Notes under the pieces: generated by a model
Seen by the model: only the letters and a program-made list of their open reading frames with translations
Database searches by the model: none
Told to the model about the DNA's origin: nothing
Translations under genes and position numbers: made by a program
Shown here: positions 19,882 to 30,210 of the stretch, piece after piece
Layout: every line of letters begins with the position of its first letter
Numbering within the stretch: position 1 is the stretch's first letter
NCBI RefSeq assembly: GCF_002104995.1
Contig: NW_024468250.1
Span: 1,364,001 to 1,428,000, forward strand
Reading direction: 5' to 3'
Length of the DNA stretch: 64,000 nucleotides
DNA from: Linderina pennispora
Lineage: Eukaryota; Kickxellomycota; Kickxellomycetes; Kickxellales; Kickxellaceae

Positions 19882-22053
19882 ATGAGTTCGACGCAAAACG
19901 CTGCGAACAACACGAACGTTTCAGAGCAGGCCAGAAAGAGGCAGACACGCAGAGACGAGGTAAAGATAGGATATTTCCGGAAAGGTGGTTCCCCTCCCCT
20001 GGTGTGAATAATTCAGTTTTCCACTCCTTGGCAAAAAAAACAGTTCTTGCAGGGGCTAATTGCAGAATTCAAGGTAGATAATTCGCAAGAAGGCCGAGGC
20101 AGACCTCAACAAGAAGATGAGCCAGAACCGCAACAGACCAGGGCCTCCGGGCAGTGGTGAGGCACCGCAGGCAGCGGCAGCGGCATCCCGCGGCAAGCGG
20201 GCGGCAGCGGGCACAGTAGCGGCGCTGCGACCAGCACCGGCGCTGACGGTGCGCGACGGGATTTCAATCACGGAGGCAGCGCAGCTGATGGCAGCGAAGC
20301 GGGCTGACAGCGTGCTGGTGGTGGACGACGACGAGCGGCTGGCAGGGATCTTCACGGCTAAGGATGTGGCGTTCCGTGTGGTGGCCGAAGGTCTGGATGC
20401 GCGGACCACGCAGGTGCGGGAGATCGCCACACGCGACCCGCTCTGTGTGACTAGCGATACGTCGGCGACGGATGCGCTGAACACGATGGTGGGGCGGGGC
20501 TTCCGTCACCTGCCGGTGTGCAACGACGAGGGAGACGTGGTGGGGCTGCTGGACGTGATCCGGTGCATGTATGAGGCGCTGGAGAAGATGGAGCGGGCGT
20601 ACCAGTCGTCGAAGGCGCTGTATGCGGCAATCGAGGGCGTGGAGAAGGAGTGGAGCGGGCAGTCGGCGCAGATGATGCAGTTTGTGGATACGCTGCGCGA
20701 GCGCATGAGCTTCCCGGACATGACGACGGTGATCGACGGCAATGATCCGGTGATTGTGGGTCCCAAGACGCCGGTGATGGAGATTGCGCGGCAGATGCGC
20801 GCTAACCGCGTCACGGCGAGCCTGGTGGTGGACGACGAGTCGGGCGCCATAGCCGGAATCTTCACCAGCAAGGACATTGTGCTGCGAGTGATTGCGGCGG
20901 GGCTGGATCCGCGCACATGCAGTGTGGTGCGGGTGATGACTCCACACCCCGACACTGTCGCGCCGCAGACGTCGCTGGTGGATGCGTTGAAGCGCATGTA
21001 CGAGCGGCACTACCTGAATCTGCCGGTGGTGGCCGAGGACTCGGGCGAGATCCTGGGGCTGGTGGATGTGCTGCGGCTGTGCTACGCGACGCTGGAGCAG
21101 ATGAAGTCCATCCAGGGCGCCAACGCCGACGACCCGGCGGGCCCGGGCGGCCCGATGTGGTCGCGGTTCTTCAGCGGCAACCTGCCGGCAGAGCTGGGCG
21201 GCGCCGGCTCGACGCTCAGCGACTCGATGCATCCGTCGCAGACCGCGTACTCGCACACGGCGCCGTCGTTTGTCGACGGCACTGCGCGGCTCGCGTCGGA
21301 GATCTACCCGAACGAGTCGGCATCGATGATTGAGGACATTCACTCAGCCGTCAACTCACGCGTGGGCGAGCAGGACCCGTATGCGTTCCAGTACCAGCAG
21401 GACCCGAACTATGCGCAGGCCCAGTATGCGGCGTTCAACCAGCAGATGCTGATGCAGCAGCAGGCGCAGCAGCAGATGATGCAAATGCCGCAGGCCTACT
21501 CGAACCTGGGCAGCGCCGCCGTGTTCATCCAGCCGGGCATGCCGACTGCGTCGCATACGGGCTCGGGCTCGATGCTGCAGTCGCAGGCTCAGTTCTCGAA
21601 TGCCCCGAGGGCCACTACGTGTTCAAGCTCAAGACCCCGTCGGGCAAGACCCACCGCTTCACTGCCCCGGCCAACGACTTGGACTTTGTGCGTGTCACAT
21701 GCGTCAAGAGGCTCTTGTCCGAGGGTGTGACTGACGCGCAGGCGCTGGTCGACGAGTCGGGGCTGGCATACATCGACGACGAGGACGACTTTGTGCATAT
21801 CACCAGTGCCGCTGATCTGGCCGACGCCATTGATCTGGCGAACCGCGAAGGCAAGGGCCGCGTGCTGCTGCAGATCAACCCGCGTGCGCTGGCCTACCAG
21901 ACCGCCGCAACCAAGGAGCCCGCCGAGCTTCCTGTGCAGGAGCTGGGTCCGCTGGGCATCCCCGAGAAGTACCTGGTGCCTACGGCCGTCGGCGGCGGCT
22001 TTGTGACTGCGCTGTTCTGCGTGTGGCTGGCCATGAAGCTGTCCAAGAACTAG
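19882..22053 (+). CDS. Four-CBS plus PB1 domain protein with C-terminal membrane anchor
   Basis: Exon 1 19882-19959 (26 codons), intron 19960-20077, exon 2 20078-22053; 684 residues once one missing C in CCCC near 21604-21607 is allowed for. Four CBS motifs form two Bateman modules (about 70-190 and 235-360): repeated ADSVLVVDDDERLAGIFTAK, GFRHLPVCNDEGDVVGLLD, TASLVVDDESGAIAGIFTSK and LNLPVVAEDSG. These modules usually bind adenine nucleotides. A Gln/Met-rich linker follows, then a PB1 domain (GHYVFKLKTPSGKTHRF...). The final residues carry one hydrophobic span (GGGFVTALFCVWLAMKL) typical of a tail anchor. The architecture matches S. pombe Mug70-type CBS/PB1 proteins, whose function is poorly known. 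The PB1 domain could pair with that of Cdc24, but I have no direct evidence. Confidence 0.85.
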
Positions 22054-22161
22054 GTCTTTTGCTTTCTTTTGTTTTCATGTTATTGAGAAGTCCCCTTTCT
22101 AGAAGTCAAAAGATGCTACGCCAGGTACATGCGAGGGACCCTGTATAGAGTACACTGTTCG

Positions 22162-22425
22162 TTAGAGCCTCCGGGCTCGCCGCGTGTCGGCCGAGCGGAC
22201 TGCGTTCTGGCACGTGCAGCAGACAAGGAAGGCCGCGTAGATACCGGCTGCTACAAAGCATGCGTGTCCGACCGCCTTGGGGTCCGCTGGGTCCTCTGTC
22301 GAGCTCGTCAGCTCGTGCACCTCGGCCTTGAACAGCGCTCCCAAGATGAGCAGAAAGATAATTCCAAACACCGACAGAATCTGGCACGTCGTAGCGCAAC
22401 CGGGCGAAATGAAAGCGAGCTGCAT
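22162..22425 (-). CDS. RNASEK: RNase-kappa-like V-ATPase-associated membrane protein
   Basis: Small protein of 87 residues with two transmembrane helices (about 11-32 and 56-75), Cys-containing N-terminus (SPGCATTCQILSVFG) and FVAAGIYAAFLVCC in the second helix. Size, topology and the ILGALF and (C/V)FVAAG(I/L)Y motifs match ribonuclease kappa, now known as a V-ATPase Vo subunit (subunit f). It probably serves proton-pump assembly and endocytosis rather than acting as a nuclease. The C-terminus is basic (ADTRRARRL). No intron within the coding part; the start is the only suitable ATG. Confidence 0.75.
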   Translation of the reverse strand: MQLAFISPGCATTCQILSVFGIIFLLILGALFKAEVHELTSSTEDPADPKAVGHACFVAAGIYAAFLVCCTCQNAVRSADTRRARRL

Positions 22426-22760
22426 GATTGAAAGACGAAAATAGTGCGAATTAGAAGAGATTGAGCGGAGAAGTAAATGCAAAGGAGGGAGGAAAGGAAC
22501 ATATGAGCCGGTCAAGGCCTGTTGCTGCATCACCGCGGGTGCCCAGTAATCAACAGTGTCAAAGCCCTGGTAAAATTTTTCAAAGTGCCGCACACCTGCG
22601 TGCGCTTTAATTTTCGGGTCCAGCCAGCCAGCCCAGCTGACGCGAGCTCCGTTCGTGTTTGGTTTACTTTGTTTCTCTTCTTTCTTGGCCACCGGCATTT
22701 GTTTCCTTTCCAAATTAATCGGGGCCTAACCTTATTACATTCTACACATTTTTGCACTCC
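22426..22760. other. Divergent intergenic region
   Basis: 335 bp between divergent starts of the RNase-kappa-like gene and the nucleoporin-like gene. No recognisable sites beyond A/T-rich stretches. Confidence 0.4.
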
Positions 22761-25700
22761 ATGGACGGCTCAATAAGACACGCAGCCGCCAAACACCGGC
22801 ACTGCCCCTACACACGCAATCGGCATTCGCTGACTGACCAGGCAATTAGACTATACCAGCGTATCAGCCGGCCCTTCCTCACCCGCCGCCCCTTGCTAGG
22901 CTCCGACACCGACGCATTCAGCGTTCCCTGGCACACCGAGGAGCGCGAGATCGCCGAGCTCAGAGAGGAGCTGCGGGAAGCCCAGCAGGCGGCCAAGGCA
23001 TTTGATGCTCGCCAGGCGTCCGTATCTGAGCCGTTCGAGGCTGTGTTTGACACTGCGCGGAGGCTTGCCGAAGAGCGGTCTGTGCCGAGCCTCAAGGGCA
23101 AGGAGCCGGAGGTTGGCTCTGGTGAAGAGCCCACGGACCGTGATGCCGGCAGCAAGGGTGTATATGTGAATGAGCAGGCGGTTGTTGCTGCTGGCTATGA
23201 GGATGGCGAAGATCTGGAGGACATTGACTATGTGCCGGATGATGAGACCGATGAAGAGGAGGAGGAGTTGCTGCAAGATATTGAACCGATCGATGAGGCT
23301 GAGGAAGTGACTGTAGGCGGATGCGAGAGGGCAGTGGATCGCAGGCTAGCAAGCCGGCTCCTGAAGTCGTTCTTAGTCCACCGGAGCCGCCGAAACATGA
23401 GGCTGTTAGCGCGACTAGCGAGTCTGGAGAGGATGAGTCTGAGGAGGACAAGGCCTGAAGAGAGTGAGGAAAACGAGGACACACCTGATCAGCGATAATG
23501 CTAGTCAGTCTGAGTCTGAGGCTATTGCCGAAGCCATTGCTGAAGAGGCTGCTGATGGTTTCTGCTCCCGAAGAGTCCTCCGAGCAGGCTTCTGAAGAGG
23601 ATATCGAGGCTGAGCCGGCGTCCGAGGATGGTACGCCGATTCTGATCAAGTCCATGTCGAGGTTATAATCGAGTCTGACAGTGGCGACTAGCGCTGACGA
23701 AGATGCCGATGAGAACATCGATGGATAGCATTGACGAAGGCGTCGCCGAGCCCATATGTGGGATACCGAATGCTGCGGATTCGGACCAGGTGGCTGAAGA
23801 AGTGATTGCTGCTGATTCGGATTCGCTCCAGCAACCCAGCGACGGCGAGGAGACTGACGTGATTGAGGGTGATTCAGAGTCCGCCGATGACGACCAGTCC
23901 TCACCAGCCGCATGATGAGACTGAGCACATTCAGCCAGAGTCTAGACCGATACAGTGGTCACTTGCTTAAGAGCGTGATCGTCGTTCCTTGGTCAGCTTG
24001 CTGCATCCGCGCCCAGTTACGCACAGCAACAGCAGCAACTACCAACAGCAGCAGCAGCAAGAACGCATTGAGGATGGGCAGTATGACAGCGATAAGGCGG
24101 TTGAGACTGAGGCCTGATAGTGAGCGATCTGAGGAAGATGCCGCTGCCTACGGCGAGGAGCCCACTGAAGAATTGTCTGCGGAAGAACCCTATGAGCAGA
24201 GGCACGACCGCAGCAGCGAGGTCCGCGAATCGATGTTTGCGTCCCTCAAGCGCCAGCTCAGCGAGGCTTCTGAGCCACAGTTACCCAAGCGCAGCTACCA
24301 ACCATCTACCATTAGGTGCAGCAGAACCAGCAAGCAGAGCCTGACCGAGCGGCACCCTCCAGAAGAATACCCGGCCGTTCCCGCACGTTCCGCGCACATT
24401 TTTAGACTTGACGAGGCCGCTTACGCCTTTCTCGAAGCGGTTTAGGGCAGCCGGCCAAGACAAACCCATCCAGGGCCACACATCAGTGCCTATGGTTGCC
24501 TACCAAGCCAGCGCCAGCACCAGCAGTCAAATCAATGTCAGACCAGGTCTTGTCCAATGCGGACCCATCTACCAACACGACGATCACTGCTGCGTCGCTT
24601 GGCCTGGGACCACTGGGGGGCTCGGCCCGCGCACACTGCACGCGCCTGCCCAAGAAGACAAAGGCGTACTACGGATCGGGATACGGCTCGCGTAGTCTGC
24701 CATACGTGTTCCGCGCGTCACGCAGCGCACCTGCAGTTGCCACAGCTGGATCACGCAGCTCAACTGCAGTGACAGGGGATCCTGATGGCCCAGCAGCGTC
24801 TGAGCCCAAGGGCAGTATCACAGCACGGAAGATTCCTTGATATCATCAGCGAGATACCGCCAGCACGGTCAGCAGGCAGCTCTGGAGTCGCGGGGCATGC
24901 CTAACCCGTACGAGATCGTTGCCTCACACCCTGGGCTGATCCGGAACACGAGTGCACAGCGTCAGGCGGGTGCTGGATTCCTGCCAGTGCCCGTTTGCCG
25001 GAGCTTGCACGAGAAGTCCTCCAGCAATGCAGCAAGGAGCAAGGCAAGCGTCGCTTTTGGAGTCGATTCAGTCAGCTGCCCCGCCCGAGATCCAGTCGCT
25101 GATCGCCAAGGACCAAGGAGGATATGCCACCGGTGGCTTCAAAGCCGGATACTGAGAGCAAAAAGACAGAGGCTTCTAGCCTGGCCCCGCTGGTTGCTCC
25201 TGCACCGGTCAAGGAGAAGTCAGCCGAGGCTACTGTGTTGCCATCTAAGGCCTGAGAAGTCCAGCAAAGCCTGAGAAGTCAGCGTTGCCTGCCTTTGCAC
25301 CAGAAACCAAGAAGGCGCAGGATCTGGCAGTTGCCCCAGCAAAGGATGCCGTAGGTTCAAGCCGCAGATGCCATCGGCCATTACCACGAGGCCTCAACCA
25401 GTGACGGTGCGGGCACTGACGGCCGGCCAGTCGCAGTTACCGCAGTTCTCGTTTACACTCCAAGTACCGGAGTTGGCCAAGACCCCAGTGAAGCGCAAGA
25501 TCTCCCAGATGGACGCGTCTGAGCTCCCGGCCTTTGATTTCACTCTAGGAGTAAAGCGGCAAGCGGTTGACCCGCCAAAGTCTACGGCAGCCACTGCCAC
25601 GCCACCTGTGCAGGACCCTTGGAACCAGCCCGCAGCAGCGAAGAGCAACCAGTGGAAGTGCTCCATCTGCGACTGCGTGAGTCCCGATTCGGCAGACAAA

Positions 25701-27271
25701 TGCATTGTCTGTGAGGGTCCAAAGCCCACGTCTGCCCCTGCTGCGAAGACCTTGCCTGCTTCTGTTGAGAACCCGGTGCAGGATCTTTGGAGCCAGCCTG
25801 CAGCAGTGAAGAACGGTCAGTGGAAGTGCAGTGTTTGTGACCTGCTGAGTCCCGACTCTGCCGACAAATGTACTGTCTGTGAGGCTCCGAAGCCCGGACC
25901 AACTCCAGTTGCTCCTACTCCTGCTCCCGCTCCGGACTGCCCCGATAAACGATGTGTGGAAGCAAGCCTATGGTGAAGAGTGGTGAGTGGGTTTGCTCGC
26001 TGTGCAGTCTCAAGAGCCCCGGACTCTGCTGACAAATGCATCGTCTGCGAGGCTCCGAAGCCTGGATCAGCACCAGCTGCTCCTACTCCTGCTCCCGCTC
26101 CGACTGCCCTGATAAACGATGTGTGGAAGCAGCCTGCGGTGAAGAATGGCGAGTGGGTGTGCTCGCTGTGCAGTCTCAAGAGCCCCGGACTCTGCTGACA
26201 AATGCATCGTCTGCGAAGCACCAAAACCCAGATTAGCTCCAACTGCGCCAGCTGCTAGCACCACTGTCCAGCCATCGGCCGGTTGGGGACAGCCCTCGCT
26301 CGGGACTGACGAGTGGAAATGCCCCACCTGCGACTGCAAAAGTCCTACATCGTCAAACAAGTGCATTGTGTGCGAGGCACCAAAGCCAGCGCCTGCTCCG
26401 GTTGCTCCGACGAACGACATCTGGAAGCAGACTGCAGTAGTGAAGACCGGCCAGTGGAAGTGCAGTGTGTGCGATCTCCTGAGTCCAGACTCGGCTGACA
26501 AGTGCACTGTCTGTGAAGCGCCTAGGCCCGGATCCAAGCCCGTCCAGCCCCTAGCCGCACCCGTGCCGGCTTCTTCATCCAAGAGCTTCTGGGGGCAGCC
26601 ATGTGCTCAAAGCCGACGAGTGGAAGTGCCCGACATGTAGCTGCACAAGCCCAAAGTCTGCCAGCAAGTGTGTTGTGTGCGAGGCCCCGAATCCCGCAGC
26701 AGGCAGCGGAAAAGCCGCCGGTATCCATCAGGGACCGCGTCAAGACCTTTGAGGCAGCCAAATTGCCGCTCGTTTAACTTCGACCTGGACGTCAAGAGTA
26801 AGCCGACGCCGCCATTCCTGTCGAGCGGCTTTGGGTCACCCTGCAAGCACCGACTCGGGCAACGCTTTCCAGTCGGCGGCACTGGTGGATGGCGAGTGGA
26901 AATGCGCGCTGTGCGGGCTCAAGAAGCCCCAGGGATACAGTAGAGTGCACGGTGTGCGGCACAGCAAAAAAAATGAGGACCTCACCATACATGCTCCTCC
27001 CACGCCGCACTGTTTTTACGTTGTTGCTTTCATGTCCGATGTTTGGGAAATACAGTTGTTCCTTTTTCGCCTTCCAGGAGCGTAGAATGGCGATTGGTGC
27101 ACATTTGGGGAGCGCCACGGACACGCATGTACCTCAACCGCCAAAGAGTGCAAATGCGGCACTGGCTGGGCCTGCTGCCCGCCAACACCATCGGAGATGT
27201 GCGCCGGGAATTGCCAGAGGGACGTGGGCGTGGAGGAGTGTTCGCGCAGCCAAGGCGCCTAGGTTCAATTA
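22761..27271 (+). CDS. Nup153-like nucleoporin with eight RanBP2-type zinc fingers, many frameshifts
   Basis: Probably a nuclear-basket nucleoporin. The N-terminus has a basic amphipathic segment (AIRLYQRISRPFLTRR) as in Nup153/Nup1 membrane anchors. A long acidic disordered region follows (22940-24250). A conserved ARKILDIISEIPPARS plus ESRGMPNPYEI segment lies near 24820-24920, and F-x-F motifs (PQFSFTL, AFDFTL) at 25440-25560. From 25653 to 26960 there are eight zinc fingers of the form W-x-C-x2-C-x10-C-x2-C (for example WKCSVCDLLSPDSADKC). The reading frame changes many times, far more densely than elsewhere in the window, yet recognisable protein continues in each new frame. This may be a recent pseudogene or a poorly assembled repeat. 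Exact exon limits cannot be fixed; the end is tentatively KAPRFN at 27271. Confidence 0.6.
25653..26960 (+). repeat. Tandem array of eight RanBP2-type zinc-finger units
   Basis: Fingers begin at about 25653, 25821, 25988, 26154, 26313, 26454, 26621 and 26897, mostly about 140-170 bases apart. Linkers often repeat ND(V/I)WKQ and APKP. Fingers 3 and 4 and their linkers are almost identical in DNA, pointing to a recent local duplication. Both carry the same extra C in AGCCCCGGACTC, which breaks the frame in each. Confidence 0.85.
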
Positions 27272-27728
27272 GGTAATCTGATCCTGGGTAGGGTGCTGCT
27301 GCCGAGCTGTACAGTCGGCATTAGGCCGGTGGTAATTGGAGGGGGTGGTGGAAAGACATTAGCTTACAGGCGTTCAGTTTTTTTTTTTTTAAATTTCCTC
27401 TTGCCGGGCGATTTTTCTGTCCCTCTCTCCATTGCGCTATCTCAGCTTTATTCGTACCTCAGCACTTTTCTCTCTTTGCCGTGCTCCTCATTTTTCTATA
27501 ACCGCTGTGCACCGATTCCCCCACCACTCTACCTTCCTGTTCTGGATCTGCATCGAAACCGCACGGTAGAGGCTTGGTTCCATATTTCCTTTTACCGGCG
27601 ACCAGGGTCTAGCTTTTCTTTTTATAGCACGCCATCTTGCGGGATACAGGCGCGGCTTCATTCACAGAACCGCCTTTTACACAGCTACGCACTGCGCATT
27701 CACAGGACACGGGCTTTGGCATTTAGAC
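27272..27728 (+). other. Intergenic region before zinc transporter
   Basis: 457 bp, with a T-run (27379-27390) and pyrimidine-rich sequence typical of a fungal promoter. No gene seen. Confidence 0.4.
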
Positions 27729-29482
27729 ATGAGTGGCTCACACCAGGCCTGGGTGCTGTCGATGACGTCTGGGGTTGCGTCGGCGCTGGGAGGTACGTAC
27801 TTTATTGTCTGCGAGCCATTTGGTTTTTGAGGGTGGGGCAGGAGCTGGGGTTGTGCCACCAGGGTGAAGGGCGATCTGGCCGCGTCCTATCGTCCCTCAA
27901 TCACCATCTGCTCCGAAAAGGGCACATGACAGTAACGTGTGTACCCGACGCATTATTAATCCCTCCAATCTATGTAGCAGCGATGCTGTACTTGGACCCA
28001 TTGCTGCACAAGCTCGGTATACCAGAGCATGTAAACATACTGGAGTCGCACACAGTTCTATCGGCACTGCTAGCAGGGGCGTCAGGAATCATGGCGTACA
28101 CGAGCATCAGCTCACTGACCGGCGAATCGATCGACTACCTGGCGCAGTACAAGGGGTGGCCGATTGCCCAGCAGTACCCGGGCGCAGTATCGGCGGTGTT
28201 GTTTTTGCTGGGCGCGCACCTGAACCTGCTTCTGGTGAAGGTCGTAGCGTATGTAATGCCGAGTGACTCGCCGATCAAGCACTCGTGTGCATCTCACTCG
28301 CCCAGCGAGGAGGAGCTGCAGGTTGGCGCATCGCACGGTAGAGATCCATCGACAGGAAACACGAGCACTCGCAGTCTGGTGGGAACGCCAGCAGGTATAG
28401 ATGAGCGGCAGCCGCTACTGAGCAACATCGCCAGCGTACAGCCGAGTCCGCTAGTCAACCGGTTTGTGACGCCAATGGACAGCATGAGCAACTTTGACGG
28501 CGATATTACGGCCATGGCAGCAACCGACCGGGACGACAGTTCGCCTGAGGTTGTGCTGCGACACCACCATCGTTGCGACTGCCATTGTGCGTCCGAGTGT
28601 CCTGACTTGTACATCCCTGGGCGCAACGGCGAGTGCGAGTATGCATGCACCAAGAGGGATTGCTACCAGTTTGAGCATTGTCACATCACGCCACTGTACC
28701 CACACCCGCATACGCATGGCGTCGAGAACAACGGCATTGAGCAGCTTGCCCACGGTGGGCACTGCTACAGCCCGGTAATCAATGAGAATCCGGGCAAGAG
28801 CGCCGACCACCACAACCATAGCCATGTATGTGGCAAGTCGACCACAGCAGCCGGCAGCGTCCATAGCAGTGTGCATATCGAGGAGGTTGACGAGCACCAT
28901 GCTCATCATCATCATCATCACCACCACCACCACCACCACAATGATGATGATGAGCATGAGACTGAGGGTGACAGCAGGACAGCGGCCGAAATCAGCACTC
29001 AGCACCACAGACTGCTACTGCATGTCGGCCTGCAGACCGCTGTAGCGATTGCGCTGCACAAGATCCCTGAGGGACTGATTATCTACATGTCTCGACGCGC
29101 ATCACCCAAGCTGGGCGTGTCAGTAGCGGCGTCACTGTTCTTCCATAACCTTCCCGAGGGCCTGATGCTGGCGTTGCCGCTGTTCCTGGCCACGGGCCGA
29201 CGGACGCAGGCATTCCTGGTGTCGTCACTGATGGGCGCAGTACCGCCATTTATTGGAGCCACAATCGGGTGGTTTATTGTCGACGATGTGCTGGACGACG
29301 GGGCAAGTCTCGCAGGCGTGTTTGGCGTGGCGTTTGGTATCATCGCAGGCATGATGAGCATGGTGGCTCTCAACGGAATGCTCCCGACTGCACGGATCTA
29401 CGACAAATCCGGGAATGTTGTTGCATGGTGGTTCGCGTTTGGCATCGCGGCGATGCTGTTTGCTAACTCGACTCTTAAATGA
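27729..29482 (+). CDS. ZRT3: ZIP-family zinc transporter, Zrt3-like
   Basis: Moves zinc into the cytosol, in yeast from the vacuole. Exon 1 27729-27792, intron 27793-27977 (GTACGT...GTAG), exon 2 27978-29482; 522 residues. Joining gives ASALGAAMLYLDPLLHKLG in the first membrane span. The central cytosolic loop is very large and rich in His and Cys (HHHRCDCHCASEC and a run of twelve His near 28904-28939), a likely metal sensor or buffer. The metal site is in HKIPEGLIIY (TM4) and FFHNLPEGLMLALPL (TM5), followed by three further spans. The frame is clean. Assignment to ZIP is firm; Zrt3 over other ZIP subfamilies rests on the large loop and the TM4/TM5 sequence. Confidence 0.9.
28904..28939 (+). 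repeat. CAT/CAC repeat (polyhistidine)
   Basis: Twelve consecutive His codons (five CAT then seven CAC) in the cytosolic loop of the zinc transporter, followed by Asn-Asp-Asp-Asp-Glu. Confidence 0.9.
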
Positions 29483-30210
29483 TAACTAAGAGTCCCGCGC
29501 TGGTAGATAATAATATATTCTGCTGAGACTTGAGGCTTTTTGTTGCTGGGACTTGCGAGGTGGGATAGTAGCGGCCCGCTTGTCCCGACACCATCGACAA
29601 TGTGCAGCTTATTGAGTCGTTTGGATGCCTCCCAGCTTGCGCTGTCGTGACCGCTGTCATGTGCCGCCTTTTTAGTGGCGATGGCATTTCTCTCGCGTAA
29701 CACCCAGCAATAAAACTGTTGCAATTGTCGTTGATTGTATTGTCTTTAGGTGGGTGTTTATCAGCGCTGAGCACCATCTGGCCGCTTTTGCAGCGTTCGT
29801 CTGGATACCACTTGCAAACTCTAGTCGCCGGAGGGCTCAACAGACTGCCCCTCAAGCAGTTTGACTGGGTGGCCTGACACCGAACTCCCAGGCCGTACGG
29901 TTGAGGCATAGCGGCAGATATGTCTGAGCAGCTGTGGTTGTATGGCGAATGCACTATGCCGAGTAGGCGATGGCCACTGGTCTTCTGGGGACTCTGTACG
30001 TCGATCCAGGGAGTCAGCGTAGCCAATACAATAGCATGGCCCCCACCAAGAGTGGGTTGTGTACCCGGTATGAATCAGGGAATTTGATCGTCCTGCCATG
30101 TGGTGAGGTGCTGCCTATCCATAGAGGAGCTGGCCAACAGGCACATCCCGGCGCCTCCCTGCCTCTGCTCAGCTTCCTCGCACATTGGATTTATTTACCT
30201 ACACAAGCAA
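29483..30210 (+). other. Intergenic region before Slm1-like gene
   Basis: 728 bp with no supportable gene; several overlapping open frames occur but none with family resemblance. Confidence 0.4.

Noticed and set aside
20264-21343. 359-codon minus-strand frame opposite the CBS-PB1 gene
   Set aside because: Arg/His-rich antisense shadow of the CBS repeats.
28904-28939. CAT/CAC run considered as a CRISPR- or satellite-like repeat
   Set aside because: It is an in-frame polyhistidine tract within the zinc transporter loop.
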